Shown here: positions 9,867-24,800 of the stretch, piece by piece
Layout of the letters: the number at the start of each line of letters is the position of its first letter
Numbering within the stretch: position 1 is the first letter of the stretch
Translations under genes and position numbers: made by a program
The notes under the pieces: generated by a model
The model's input: the letters and a program-made list of their open reading frames with translations, nothing else
Told to the model about the DNA's origin: nothing
The model's database searches: none
Source of the DNA: Prunella strophiata
Taxonomy: Eukaryota; Chordata; Aves; Passeriformes; Prunellidae
Assembly (NCBI GenBank): GCA_036583965.1
Contig: JAZBQD010000014.1
Coordinates: 70,570,790 to 70,634,789, forward strand
Length of the DNA stretch: 64,000 nt
Direction of reading: 5' to 3'

Positions 9867-12800
9867 CTGACCGACCCAAAATAAATAGTCACACAGACAC
9901 ACCAAAGCAGGGAAGGCAACTGGCTCAGAGAGAAATGGAGATTTTTTCTATTTAGCACAGCCCACCTGGGGTGAGATTAATCCGAAATTGAGATTTTTTT
10001 TTTTTATTTAGCACAGCACAAGTGGGGGTGAGACAAAAAAAAAAAATCCCAATTTCTGATTATTTAGCACAGCCCAAGTGGGGTGAGATTAATCAGAAAT
10101 TGAGATTTTTTTTTTTTATTTAGCACAGCCCAAGTGGGGTGAGATTAATCAGAAATTGAGATTTTTTTTTTTTATTTAGCACAGCCAAGTGGGGTGAGAT
10201 TAATCAGAAATTGAGATTTTTTTTTTTTATTTAGCACAGCCCAAGTGGGGTGAGATTAATCAGAAATTAGGATTTTTTTTTTATTATTTAGCACAGCACA
10301 AGTGGGGTAAGATTAATCAGAAATTAAGATTTTTTTATTATTATTTAGCACAGCACAAGTGGAGTGAGATTAATCAGAAATTGAGATTTTTTTTTATTTA
10401 ACACAGCACAAGTGGAGTGAGATGAATCAGGAATTGAGACTTTTTTTTTTTTTTTTATTTAGCACAGCACAAATGGGGTGAGACAAAAAAAAAAAAAATC
10501 TCAATTTCTGATTATTTAGCACAGCCCAGGAGGGGTGAGATTATGAGATTAATCAGAAATTGAGATTTTTTATTATTATTATTAGCACAGCACAAGTGGG
10601 GTGAAATTAATCAGAAATTATTAAATTTTTTTATTTAGTACAGCCCAAGTGGGGTGAGATTAATCCCACCCCTTGTGGGATAATCCCAAAGTGAGGGATT
10701 TGTTTTAGAACAACTAAAAACCAGCAATTCTGGCAAATTTGTGTGGACACCACTTCATTTCCAGGTCTAAACCAGAGTTAAACCCAAGAGAAGCAGCAAA
10801 ATCAGAGAAGCCCTTAATGAAATGCTGAGCTAAGAGGTTTTAGAGGTCTTTCCCTACCTTAATGATGCTCTAAATCTGTGATTCTGAAAAAATTAAATTA
10901 ATTTAAAACCCACAAACAACTGCTGAAATCAGTCAGAGCAAAGCACCAAACACTGCCTGGCAATGAGACATCCAAATGACTTTAATTGCACCTGCACACA
11001 GCCAGAGGCAAAGAATAATTTGGATTTAAGCATCCAAATTTATGCAGATAAGCCTGCAGGCTTGCCATAAATAAAATAAGTTGGATTCTTGTGTGACACT
11101 GCCTCAAATTTTCTGCCAGAGTCAGGAAAACTGAGCAATCTATTTCTGTTTAAATTAAAAGTGTGCAATGAGGAGAATCATCTTTTAATATTTACTGACA
11201 CACCAGAAAGTCAAAGTTTTCAGTGCTGGAGGAACTTTATTGCTATTTTTGGCAGCAGGTTTAGATCTTTTTTCATAGGGTTTTGATTTATTTTTAATTG
11301 GAATAAATATTTTTAATTGGCCTCTACCAGTGCTGGTCACAGGAATTTCTGCTCCCAGCACAAATGGGTTTTCAGAGAGGGAGGAAATTTGATTTGGCTG
11401 ATAAAAAATTCCTTTTTTCTTTGGTAAAACCTGACCTGCAGCTCCATCCATTCATTCAAGGCTGCTGGCACTGGAGGCAGTGGGAGGAAAGGAAGGGCAG
11501 GGCTGGGTGAGCCAGCACTGCCACTGGTGAAATAATAAAATTACCTGCATTATTCCTCATTTTTAATGCACAGAAAAAAGTGCCGGGATGGGGAAAAAAA
11601 AAGAAAAACCAAAAAAAAAAAAAACCAAAACAAAACAAAAAAAAACAAAACAAAAAAAAACAAAAAAAAACCAAAACAAAACAAAAAAAAAAACCAAAAA
11701 AAAAACCCACAAAACCCCACAAACCAAAACAAAAGACAAACAAAAAAAAAAACAATACAAAAAAAAAAAAAACCAACCAAAAAACAAAAAAAAACCCCAC
11801 AACAAAAAAAAACCCCACAACAAAAAAAAACAAAAAAAAAAAAACAAAAAAAAACCCACAAAACCCCACAAACCAAAACAAAAAAAAACCCCACAACAAA
11901 AAAAAACCAAAACAAAACAAAAAACAAAACAAAAAAAAACCCAAACCAAAACAAAAAAAAACCCACAAAACCCCACAAACCAAAACAAAAAAAAACCCCA
12001 CAACAAAAAAAAATCCCAACCAAAACAAAACAAAAAACAAAACAAAAAAACAATCCACACCAAAAAAAACCCACAACAAAAAAAAACCCAAAACAAAACA
12101 AAAAATCTGCTTTGCACTGATAGCTCTTTTCAACCAGAGGAATCAGGACCCAAATCCTCAATAAAAAATCCTAAATAAAATCCTGAATAAAACACTGCTC
12201 AGAACATTGATACAGATAAAATCTGATCCAACAGCTAAAAACAAATAAAAATCTTCCACTGTGGAAACTTTTAGCTGATCAAATTGGTATTTCCACGTGC
12301 TAAAAATACACCAGAATCTTTTACCTGTATAATTCATGGATTTGGGATTTTGAAATTATAATATTTGCAAAATACTTGCTTTAGGTTGCTTCAGGTTTCC
12401 TGCAGAGCAAAGTTTTCTGATATTTCCCCGAAATAAAAATTAAATTAAAAATTAAAATGAAATAAAAATTAAATTTAATCGCTTTAATCAATTTTATTGA
12501 CTTCATCTACCTCAACAGAATATTTTGGATCAGAAGGGACCTTAAAAATCCCAGGCAGGTGACACCTTTCCCCTGTGACAGGTTTTCCAAACCCACCAGC
12601 AAGCTGGGCATGGGACTTCTTATGTGTTGGTGGCTCCATAAGTCCAATATCCAGAGAAAGATCCAGCAATCCTAGGGGAGCCCATTCCAAGGTGAAACCT
12701 CCCTCTGTTGTGGGTTTAAAACTTGATTTAATTCTGAATTAATTCTGATTTAATTCTTGATTTAACTCTGATTTAATTCTGATTAACTCTTTATTTAATT

Positions 12801-15800
12801 CTGATTTAATTCTGATTTAATTCTTGATTTAACTCTTTATTTATTTCTGATTTAACTCTGATTTAATTCTGAATTAATTCTGATTTATTTCTGATTTAAC
12901 TCTTTATTAATTCTGATTTAACTCTTATTTAATTCTGATTAACTCTTTATTTAATTCTGATTAACTCTTTATTTAATCTGATTTAACTCTTTATTTAATC
13001 TGATTTAACTCTTTATTTAATTCTTGATTTAACTCTTGATTTAATTCTGATTTAACTCTGATTTATTTCTGATTTAATTCTTGATTTATTCTGATTTAAC
13101 TCTTTATTTAATCTGATTTAACTCTTTATTTAATTCTGATTAACTCTTGATTTATTTTGATTTAACTCTTTATTAATTCTGATTTAACTCTTATTTAATT
13201 CTGATTTAACTCTTGATTTAATTCTGATTAACTCTTGATTTAATTCTGATTAACTCTGATTTAATTCTGATTTAACTCTTGATTAATTCTGATTTAACTC
13301 TTGATTAATTCTGATTTAACTCTGATTTATTTCTGATTTAACTCTGATTTAATTCTGAATTAATTCTGATTTATTTCTGATTTAACTCTTGATTTAATTC
13401 TGATTTAACTCTTGATTTATTTCTGATTTAATTCTGATTTATTTTGATTTAACTCTTGATTTATTCTGATTAACTCTTGATTTAATTCTGATTTAACTCT
13501 TGATTATTTCTGATTTAACTCTGATTAATTTAAACAAACCCATTTCAGACCACATGCAGGCAGCAAACTCTTGGCTGGGCTGCCTGATTCCAGGTTTTCT
13601 GCCAATTCCTGCATTCCAGGATTGGGAATCCCAAGTATTTTGTGCCTGTATTCCTGCTGGTGGCACCCTCTGGCCATGACTCCTGCAGGGATTGGGGTTT
13701 GTCTGCTCCTGCCTCCCACTCCCCCTGTCCCTCAGGGCCACATTTCCTCAGGAATTGCTGATTGGGGCTGACAGGATTTTCTCTCACCTGCCCCAGAGTT
13801 TAACTCCAAAATCAGCTGCCCAGGAGTGAAAATTGTGGAATAAAGGGAGCAAAAAAAAAAAAAAAAATCAATAATTAAAGCAAATTGAGATGAGGAATTT
13901 ACGCTGCAAATCAAACCCCAAACCTCCAGCAAAACAAAACACTGATTTCCCATTTTATTTCCCCCCCCCCCCATTTCAAAATAATCTAAAATTAATGAAT
14001 CAACTACTTAAAAACCCTTTTATTTCAGTGAAGACTTGCAAAATGCATCTGCCTATAAGCTTGAAGGTTTTCTAGAGACAGTTTAATCCTGGAGGTTTTT
14101 ATAATTTTCTTTCTTTTTCTTTTTAGACTGAATCTCCAGACTCTGCCACTGGAATAATCCCCACCAGCACATCTGGAATTTCAGAGCTGAACTTTTCTGT
14201 TCCTTCTGCTGCTTTAAATTCCACCACTGTGATTTTTTTTTTTTTTTTTTTCCATGGCAGGCAGGAAAAGAATTTGGATTAGGAAGGTTTATACCAGGGG
14301 GAAGGGAGGAGAGCCACAAAAGATCAATCAAAGAAGATTTGTTGAGATTTTTAGAGTTTTTAACCAATTTTTTGGAGGAAGAAGAGGAAGAAAGGCAGGC
14401 AAGATAACATCTATTTAAAAAATAGTAAAAAAATAAAATTAAGATGTGGAATCAGCTTTAAAAATCCTATTTAAACAGAGATATTCACAGCAGAAAAAAC
14501 CTTGTGTTGACCTTCCAACACTAATTATTTGTGCTAAAAAAGCACCTCAGGGACTGTGAGCTGCCAAAAAAATGCTCCTTTTTCCTTCTCTCACAGAAAC
14601 TTGTAATAATTTCATAGTTTTAGACAAGTTCCTTGTGGCTGTGAGGTTTTCAGCTGCACTCCCATGTCAAAAACCAGGGGGTTGTGATTTATTTGGAGGA
14701 CTGGGTTGAAAAATAAAATGAGATTTCAGTGTGAGATTTGCAACCCCTGACAGTTTCTGCTCACTCATCCCTCAGAGGGATGAGGAAGAAACCCTAAAAA
14801 TGGGGGGAAAAAAAACCCTAAAAAAGGCATTTTGGAGTTGATGGCAAGGAATTAAATTGGAATTATTCCAGGTTACCTGTTGAACTGAATCACCTGACGA
14901 GCTGCAGAGAAACGTCTTTGGAGAGAGGCTTCTTCCTGGGAAAGGAAAAAAAAAAAAACCAAACAATTTTAAACAGCAATTTTAAGTTATTTGTGGTGAT
15001 TTCCATGGTTTGGATCCTCCTTTCTCCTGCTAAGATTCCAGTGGGTTTGCATTTAAATATCCTGGGAAAACAGCGGGGCTGGATTAGGATTAATGAGGTG
15101 CTGGATCTAAATAATAAATCTGAAATATTTTTGGTTTGGAATGATGTAGGTTTTGATCTCTGGTGAGGTTTAATTCGTTCACAGGAGTCAAAAAATCTCT
15201 ACAATTCCAGGAGGGGGCATGGGGAATTTTTTAGGGAGAAATTCCCCCATGGAAAAGTCTGTCAAGCATTGGAGCAGCTGCCCAGGGGCAGTGGTGGAGT
15301 CAGCAGGCCTGGAAATATTGAAAAAATGTGGAAAAAAAAGTTGAAAAAAAGTGAAAAAAATGAGGATTGAGTGGGGACCATGATCTTGGAGGTCTTTCCA
15401 ACCTTAATTCCATGAAAAAAGGAATTTCCTGCAGCAAATTTGAGTGAATTACAATGAAATTTTTTACAATGAGATCTCAGCAGAGGGGAAATGTGGAGTT
15501 TGGAGGGTGTGTTAATTACCATTAATTACCATTAATTACCATATGCTGTGGCAATTTGTCAGGTCAGACCACGGTGAGCTGAAAAAAATGTAAATTCCAG
15601 AGGAACCTCATTAAATCCTGCTTTGGTATCAGCTGATGCCACTGACAGTTATCAATTTAATGTCATGGGCTGAGACCACAGCTCAATAAATATAAATAAA
15701 GTGTTCACATAAACAGAAATTAAATAAATATGAATAAAATATTCACATTACAATTGTGAATTACTTCACTATTTATCCCAAGTAAATAATTTTACTCTGC

Positions 15801-18800
15801 ACAGATGCCCACTGAGCTTGGTTTTAATTTCATTTTATTCTGTTAAATATAGAATTCTGACCCTTTTTTTTATCCCTGGGTAGATTACAGGTATAAAACC
15901 TCTCTGTTCTTACTTTTTACAATTAATTACAGCCAGAGAAAATGAGGGCAGGGCTGGCCTGATCACAGGGGACGAGGCTGCAAGGAATCAGATTCTTATT
16001 TTGTTCATGGAAAATTCACATGAATCTCTTCTTACTTTTTATTTCAGTCCTCCATGCAGTGAGGGGAGTGTGGTTACAATGGTGACAGGACATTATTTGG
16101 CTGCCAAAATAATTTAAAGTCCCAAATGTAACAGCCAAACAAATTTGGCTTTAAGGCTGCAGAAATATTTCTATTTTTCCCCATTTAATTTGGTCTAAGA
16201 GGCACCTGGGTTTCACCTTGAATGTTGGCATGTGTGTGGAAAAACAGAGTGAAAACTTAGAGTAGTGAATAACAAGGTTTATATTTATTTATTTTAAATA
16301 AATATATAAAATATTTATTTAATATATATTTATTTATAAATATATATTATTTATTTGTTATAAACATATATATTTATTAACAGTAAATACAAAGGTATTC
16401 CTGGAAAAGGAGAGTAATAAGAAAAAAAAGAGCTTTGTGGCCACCAAGTGAGTTAAACCTGAGGTAAATTATGGCCTCCTCCATCATAAGTCACTTGACA
16501 AAATGTAAACTTTGGATATAAAAGTGAAAAAAAAAATAAGAATTGTTGGGGTAGAAGTGATGGCAGAGTGTCACAAAGGAAATATTTTGGCTTCTCCCTC
16601 ACCTTAAACCAACAAAGCTTTGGATGAAAATGAAGTTTGGGAATTTTGCACTCAAAAAGAGGGATTTCATTCCAGAAATATGAAAGGTGGGAGTTTCCCT
16701 GTTTGTGTCACCCACTCCACAGCCAGAACTTTCTTCCACACCATTTTTAAACCCTGGGGAAAGGGGGGCAGGGGTTGTTCCTCCAGCCCCAGCTCTGATT
16801 TTAAACACCAGAGGAATTATAAATACACAGGGAGAGGGGAATTGTGGTGCCTGCCAAGCCAGCACCACCCTGGAATGGAGCTGGCTTTACAGCTTTCATT
16901 TTTATTTTCATTTTCTTTTTGCTGTATTTGTCCTGTAAAAGGAGCAGCAGCCACAAAGGGAATGTCCTGGGAGAAAAGGGAAAAAAAGGAAAGAGGGATG
17001 AAGCTGGAGTTTCCAGAGGTTGTTTGAAATCTGAAATCATCATTTTTGTTGATGAAAAAAAGCAAAATCAGGTGAAAAATGGGATTAAATTTGGTGCCTG
17101 GAAGTTGTCACTGGAATAAAACTGGGGAGGGCTTGGCTGGGTGAGTTTTGCACTGCTGTGGGATGGTGTTGACAAGGAATATTCAAGCTCCTGTGAACTG
17201 CACCCAGATATTCCCACAAAACAGGACAATTCCACCTTGTTGTGCAGGACTGAGAGGTGAAACTCTGCTCCTTACCCCAGCACACAAATGGATGGAATCA
17301 TTAATGGGTTTATTCTGGAGTAAAAATGAGCAGAAAATACAATTTGTGCTCTTCTCTGAGTTTTGCTGCCTCAGCCCCAAGGGAATGGAGTGACAGGACA
17401 AGGATTGGCCTTCAGCTGAAAGAGAGAAGGGTTGGAGGGAATATTGGGAAGGAATTCTTCCCCGTGAGGGTGGGGAGGCTCTGGAATGGAATTCCAAGAT
17501 CCCTGGAATGTCCAAGGCCAGGGCTGGGAGCACCCTGGGATGGGGGGAAGTGTCCAGAGGGTGGAACTGGAGCAGTTTGAGGTCCCTTCCCACCCCAACC
17601 ATCCCAGGATTCCTCCACAGCCAAGCTGAGGGCACAGACAGAGACTCAGCCACATCACCAGGGGAAAATCAGGGAACAGATCCTGGGATTTGGATTTATC
17701 CCCACTGGTTTTATTCCCGTGGCAGGGGTGAGTATTTATGGGAATCAATTAAATCCTTTTGGGTGCCTGAATCCCAAACTGATCCAAGCCAAGCCCTGGT
17801 GGCAGAGACACCTCCTGTCCTAAATCCCTCAGCTCCAAAACTTCCCACCTCAGCTCCTTCACCTGGTTTTGGGAATGTGCACAGCAGGAATTCCAGAGGT
17901 ACAACCCCACTTCCACTGGAAATGCCCCAACCCCTGGAATTTTGCAGCTGGAGGAGCTTCTCCTTCCTCTCTTGGGAAGATTTTGTGGTTTTTTGCTTTA
18001 AATTCCCCCTTTTTGTGTTCTGTCACATCACTTAAAAACAACCAAAATAAACCCTGGAGATGTTTTTAGGAGCTTTTGAAGGGCTGAGTCTCCTCTCCTT
18101 AAATTGTCACGTTCTTGGGATTATTTATTCCATCAAATCCCTCAGCTCCAAAACTTCCCACCTCAGCTCCTTCACCTGGTTTTTGGGAATGTGCACAGCA
18201 GGAATTCCAGAAGGTGTCCCTGCCCATGGCAGGGGTGGCACAGGATGGTCTTTAAGGTCCCTTCCAACCCAAACCATCCCACGATTCAGCAGAACTGGGA
18301 AATATCAAAATCACAACGGACAGAGAACAGGAGCCAATTTTCCCTGAAAATTGAAAAGGGTTTGACTCCAGCTCCTGGTTTCTAAGGTGACAGGGACTGC
18401 TCCTTACCACAGAGCCTGGGGGTGCCATCAGCAGCTCCAGGAAGTCTCTGGGATAATTTTTGGAGGAGTCCAGGAGGTCACCAAAGGACAGAGCTCGGGA
18501 GCGCGCGGGAGTTTCTTCACCTGGGGACAACTTTTCCTCTGGGAAGAGCTGATTTCTGGAACCTGGGGTGGGAAAGACAACCCTCAATAAAAATATTCTC
18601 AACACAAGCTGGAAGGAACACTTCCATTTTCATTTTCCATCCCTGGGAGTGGCCGAGGCCAGGTTGTGTAGTAATGACATGTCCTCTGAACAGGATTTTC
18701 CTGAGAAGCTGTGAGAAAGCTCAGAGAAAGAAATAAAACTATTATTATCTCAGTCTCTGCACCTGGCAGGCAATCTCTGTTTGTCAAAGATGTTTACAAA

Positions 18801-21800
18801 AAGGAGCTGTCTCTTATTGACCAAGAGGTGAGAGAAGATTCCTAAAGGCCAATCAGGTCTTAGGTCCATCATTGTTTCTATAAGAGCTGTAGATTTCTAA
18901 AAATAAAGTTCCTTTTCATGCCTTCTGCTGATGGAGTCTCTGTATCACCTCTGTCTGTCCCCAGATAAGGTTGGACTGGGGTTTGGTGGTGGTTTTGTGT
19001 GGAAGAGGTTTTACAGTGACTTCTGTGAGCCAGAGAGAACTTTGATAAGGGGATCCATGTTTGATAACAGGGTCCATGTTTGATAAGGGGATCCATGTTT
19101 GATAATGGGATCCATGTTTGATAACAGGATCCATGTTTGATAAGAGGATCCATGTTTGATAACAGGGTCCATGTTTGATAACAGGATCCATGTTTGATAA
19201 GGGGATCCATGTTTGATAAGAGGATCCATGTTTGATAACAGGGTCCATGTTTGATAACAGGGTCCATGTTTGATAAGAGGATCCATGTTTGATAACAGGA
19301 TCCATGGTTGATAAGAGGATCCATGTTTGATAACAGGATCCATGTTTGATAACAGGATCCATGTTTGATAAGGGGATCCATGTTTGATAACAGGATCCAT
19401 GTTTGATAAGGGGATCCATGTTTGATAAGGGGATCCATGTTTGATAACAGGATCCATGTTTGATAACAGGATCCATGTTGATAAGGGGATCCATGTTGAT
19501 AAGAGGATCCATGTTTGATAAAGGATCCATGTTTGATAAGGGGATCCATGTTGATAAGAGGATCCATGTTGATAACAGGATCCATGTTGATAAGAGGATC
19601 CAGTTTGATAACAGGATCCATGTTGATAAGAGGATCATGTTTGATAAGAGGATCCATGTTTGATAAGGGGATCCATGTTTGATAAGAATGCATAAAAAGC
19701 TTGCATGCTAGAATAAAACCAGTTTGAAGCCTGCTGAAAATGGAGTGTTGCTTTTACTGTGACCATCTCAACTATGAGAGTTTTGGTTTGCTAATTTGAG
19801 ATTTCCCCACTAATGAGTGTGGTGGGGTTCAGTGTTGTCTACTTACCAGGCACTCCATTAGGATTACTCACCCTACCTACTTCCTCCTGCTGGTATACGC
19901 AGGCTTAAAGTTTAAAAAAAGGTATAAAGAAATTTATTAATAGTCACTAAAAGGAAAAAAGTAGTAAGAATCAAAACAAAGAGAAATTTATTAACAGTAA
20001 CTAAAAAAAAAAAAAAGTAATAATCAAAACAAAGAGAAATTTATTAGCAGTAACTAAAAAAAAAAAAGTAGTAAGAAGCAAAACAAAGAGAAATTTATTA
20101 GCAGTAACTAAAAGAAAAAAAAGTAGTAAGAATCAAAACAAAACCTTCAGGACACTTTTCCTCCCCCTACAACATTTTCTTTCTTAATGACAATGTAAAG
20201 AAACAAAATCTAAAATTTCAGTCAGTTTACTGTTCTCCAGTTTCTTTCACCTTTCACATGTGTTTTTCACAGAAGTGTATACAGCTTTTCAGTAATTAGA
20301 AAATTTCTAATACTTCTGTAAATATCTCCCTTACAAAACCACCACAGGTTTGGAGAATCCTGGGATACTGGGAGGTGTCCCTGCCCACGGCACTGGATGG
20401 GATTTAAGTTTTTAAAGCCCACACAACTCAGTTTTTAATCCCAAAATGATTTTGAATAATTCAAATTATTTCAAAATTGGAAAAAAATTTAAAAATCTGT
20501 AAACTGGGATTTATCCTGTGTATAAAATCACATCCAAATATGAAATGAAGGCAAAGAAATAACCTTATAAATATTGTTGTTTGGAATTCTTTCCTCTGAG
20601 GGCTCTGGAAGTGTCCAAGGCCACCTTGGAGCACCCTGGGATAGTGGAAGGTGTTGGGGTTGGGACTGGATGGGCTTTAAATTCCCTCCCAACCCAAACC
20701 ATTCCAGGATTTTCATAGTTTCCAATCATTGGATCCCATGGATAAAAGCTGCCAATGGAAGTACAAAGCATTATCAGCTCCAAAAATTGTTCTGCTTCTG
20801 CTATTAAAAGATTTTTAAAAGAACTTCTCGATTTTCTCCCTGGATTTTTTATTTTTTTTTACTCTGTACACCAGCAAAAGATTGTGCCCAGCAGTTCATT
20901 AAAAAAAAAAAAAAAAAAAAAAGAATTATAAACCTCTCATAAACCAATCTTCCCCCTGCTCCAATCTCACTAAAAGCCTCCCTTTTAAAGACAACCTTGG
21001 GGCAAGGTTTGGAAAATAAATTATTTCCTCCAGTCCACGAGAAGAGAGGATCTCTACAAAGAGAGGAGTTAAACTTATTTAAACACCTATAAATGGAGCT
21101 CTAAGTGAATTTAATGGTGTGTAGTAAATTTAAAAGTTACTTTATGAGCAGCAGAATTGCCAAAATCTTGCAGTGTTAATGGAGTTTCTGTAGTGACAAG
21201 TGACTCTCTGAAAGAGCTGCTGAGGAATAAAAAGTCCTTTAAAGTAGCTTCAGATACTTAAATCTATCTCCAAAAATACCAGGGTTATATAAAAATCTTT
21301 TATTTTTAATCCTCAGGCTTTTTTCTTATTTTCTAATAATCTCTCCTAGGGTTTGGTGGGGTTTGTTGCCTTTGAGACAAAATGTCCCCAGAGTTTTTAA
21401 GGCAAGAAAATACAATATTATAGCAAATAAAGCAAGGAAATCACCTTTTTCATTTCAGATGAACGTGGAAGTGCTGGAAATTAAAATAAAATCTACTTAA
21501 TTTAAAGCTAAATAAGATTTTCCAGCAAAGTCCTCACTGCTGCAGCTCTGAGAAGCCACAATGTGTGCAGAAGCTTTTCCTGTGTCCACTGGGAAATTAA
21601 CATTATTCATTCTTCCATGATCCAAAATTACATGAAATTATGAACTGATGAATATTGCACTGTCCTTTATTAAAATTCTCAGACATTTTGCCCTTTTTTC
21701 AGCTACTTTTATTTGCAGCCTCCCCAGCCTCACAGGCTGTGTGCTCCTGAGGGAACTGATTCCAGTGGATCTGAAATGGAACCAAACCCACAAACCATGG

Positions 21801-24800
21801 AAATTCCTGGAGTCAGAGGGAGGGAAAAACTCCTAATAATCAGTTTCTTTTTAATTCATTTTGCACATCCTCTTTTTCACCATAATGTCCTTCTTGTTTA
21901 TTTATTTTTTTTTATTCCAGTAAAGTTCTTCTCCCTCCCTTTCCCTCCTGGAGCCAATTCTGTGGCTGCAGGATCAAGGAATTGATCTGTCTGAAAGTTT
22001 GGGGTTTGTTTTTGCTGTGTTAATTTAGGAATTTACACAATTTAATAAATTTAGGAATTTGTTTCTGTTTGTTTTTGCTGTGTTCATTGAAGAATTGACA
22101 TAATTTAATAAATTTAGGAATTTGTTTCTGGTTTGTTTTTGCTGTGTTCATTGAAGAATTGACATAATTTAATGCATTTAGGAATTTGTTTTGGGTTTGT
22201 TTTTGCTGTGTTAATTTAGGAACTTACACAATTTAATTAATTTAGGAATTTATTTTGGGTTTGTTTTTGCTGTGTTAATTGAAGAATTGACATAATTTAA
22301 TAAATTTAGGAATTTGTTTTGGTTTGTTTTTGCTGTGTTAATTTAGGAATTTAGATAATTTTATAAATTTAGGAATTTGTTTCTGGTTTGTTTTTGCTGT
22401 GTTCATTGAAGAATTGACATAATTTAATACATTTAGGAATTTGTTTCTGGTTTGTTTTTGCTGTGTTAATTTAGGAATTTACACAATTTAATAAATTTAG
22501 GATTTTGTTTCTGGTTTGTTTTTGCTGTGTTCATTGAAGAATTGACATAATTTAATAAATTTAGGAATTTGTTTCTGGTTTGTTTTTGCTGTGTTCATTG
22601 AAGAATTGACATAATTTAATAAATTTAGGAATTTGTTTCTGGTTTGTTTTTGCTGTGTTCATTGAAGAATTGACATAATTTAATAAATTTAGGAATTTGT
22701 TTCTGGTTTGTTTTTGCTGTGTTAATTGAGGAATTTACACGAGGAGGGTCTGAGGGTGTTTGGCCTGGAGAGGAGAGAGGTGAGGGGAGACTCCTCAGGG
22801 TCCTCCCTGTGCCAGGGACAGGAAACAAGGGGAGCTGAGCCAGTTTTAGGTTGGATTTTGGGGAAATTTCTTCCCCCAGAGGGTGGTGGGCACTGCCCAG
22901 GCATCCCAGGGGATGGGCACATTCCCAAAGCTGCCCCAGGAACGTTTGGACACTGCTCCCAGGGATGCACAGGGTGGGATTGTTGGGGTGTCTGTGCCTG
23001 GATGATCCTTCTGGGTCCCTTCCCACTCAGGAATTCCATGAAATTGTGCCTGGATCCATTCCCTGAGCCAAGTTACACAAGCAGGAATGAGAGCAAGCTC
23101 TTGGATCAGCTGCAAGTGGCCACGAGGCTCCAGCCTTGGCCATTCAGGGGTTAAAAACTTCTTTTAATCATTTGGGATCAGTGGGTCACCCCAAAAGCAC
23201 TTGGAGTGGATTTTTAAGTTGTTTTCTCATCTCATGATCCTGATTTTTCTGCTCTTTGTGCCATCGGGGCTGGAGTAATATGTAAAGTTGATTAGATGGC
23301 ACTGGTTGGCCATCGCCATTCTTGTTCCAGGTTTGAGCACAAATTCAGCATGGAAGACCCCTCCCTTGGATTTCTGGAATGGGAAGATCGCAGACCCAGA
23401 ACGGTCATCGGGCGTCGTAACCCATCTGACCCAAAGACGCCCCCATCAGATCAGTAAAACTCCATGTGAGCCCAAAAAAGAGTCAGGAAACTCCATTTGA
23501 GCCCAAAATCATACAAAGAGGAGTCAGAAAACTCCATGTGAGTCCAAAACCATCCAAAGAGGAGTCAGGAAACTCCATGTGAGCCCAAAAAAGAGTCAGG
23601 AGACCATCCAGAGCCCAAAACCATCCTCAGGGGAGTCAGGAAACTCCATCTGAGCCCAAAACCATCCTCAGAGGAGTCAGGAAACTCCATCTGAGCCCAA
23701 AATCATCCAAAGAAGAGTAATGAAACTCCATCTGAGCCCAAAAAAGAGTCAGGAGACCATCCAGAGCCCAAAACCATCCTTAGACAGATCAGGAAACTCC
23801 ATCTGAGCCCAAAACCATCCTCAGAGGAGTCAGGAAACTCCATCTGAGCCCAAAAAAGAGTCAGGAGACCATCCAGAGCCCAAAACCATCCTCAGAGGAG
23901 TCAGGAAACTCCATCTGAGCCCAAAATCATCCAAAGAGGAGTCAGGAAACTCCATGTGAGCCCAAAAAAGAGTCATCAAACTCCATGTGAGCCCAAAATC
24001 ATCCAAAGAGGAGTCAGGAAACTCCATGTGAGCCCAAAAAAGAGTCAGGAGACCATCCAGAGCCCAAAACCATCCTCAGAGGAGTCAGGAAACTCCATCT
24101 GAGCCCAAAAAAGAGTCAGGAAAACATCCAGAGCCCAAAACCATCCTCAGGGGAGTCAGGAAACTCCATCTGAGCCCAAAAAAGAGTCAAGAAACTCCAT
24201 TTGAGCCCAAAATCATACAAAGAACAGTCAGGAAACTCCATCTGGAGCCCAAAAAAGAGTCAGCAAACTCCATGTGAGCCCAAAACCATCTTCAGAGGAG
24301 TCAGGAAACTCCAGCCATAGCCCAAAACCATCCTCAGGTGGGTCAGGAAACTCCATGTGAGCCCAAAAACATCCAAAGAGGAGCCAGGAAACTCCATGTG
24401 AGCCCAAAAAAGAGTCAGGAGACCATCCAGAGCCCAAAACCATCCTCAGAGGAGTCAGGAAATTCCATCCAGAGCCCAAAACCATCCTTAGACAGATCAG
24501 GAAACTCCATCTGAGCCCAAAACCATCCGAAGAAGAGTCATGAAACTCCATCTGAGCCCACAAGAGAGTCAGGAGACCATCCAAAGCCCAAAACCATCCT
24601 CAGAGGAGTCAGGAAACTCCATCTGAGCCCAAAACCATCCAAAGAAGAGTCATCGAACTCCATGTGAGCCCAAAACCATCCTCAAAAGGGCCAGGAAACT
24701 CCATGTGAGCCCAAAATCATCCAAAGAGGAGTCAGGAAACTCCATCTGAGCCCAAAAAAGAGTCAGGAAAACATCCAGAGCCCAAAACTATGCTCAGAGG

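Noticed and set aside
11456..12178. Lys/Asn-rich plus ORFs and Phe-rich minus ORFs
   Set aside because: Low-complexity A/C tract; no codon bias or splice context.
18252..18605. 117-codon ORF taken as a whole gene
   Set aside because: Only 18408-18562 is coding (an LRGUK exon with good borders); the rest is intron and a CR1-like tail.
18878..19693. 271-codon minus ORF over the 19-bp array
   Set aside because: Tandem-repeat artefact with no conserved domain.
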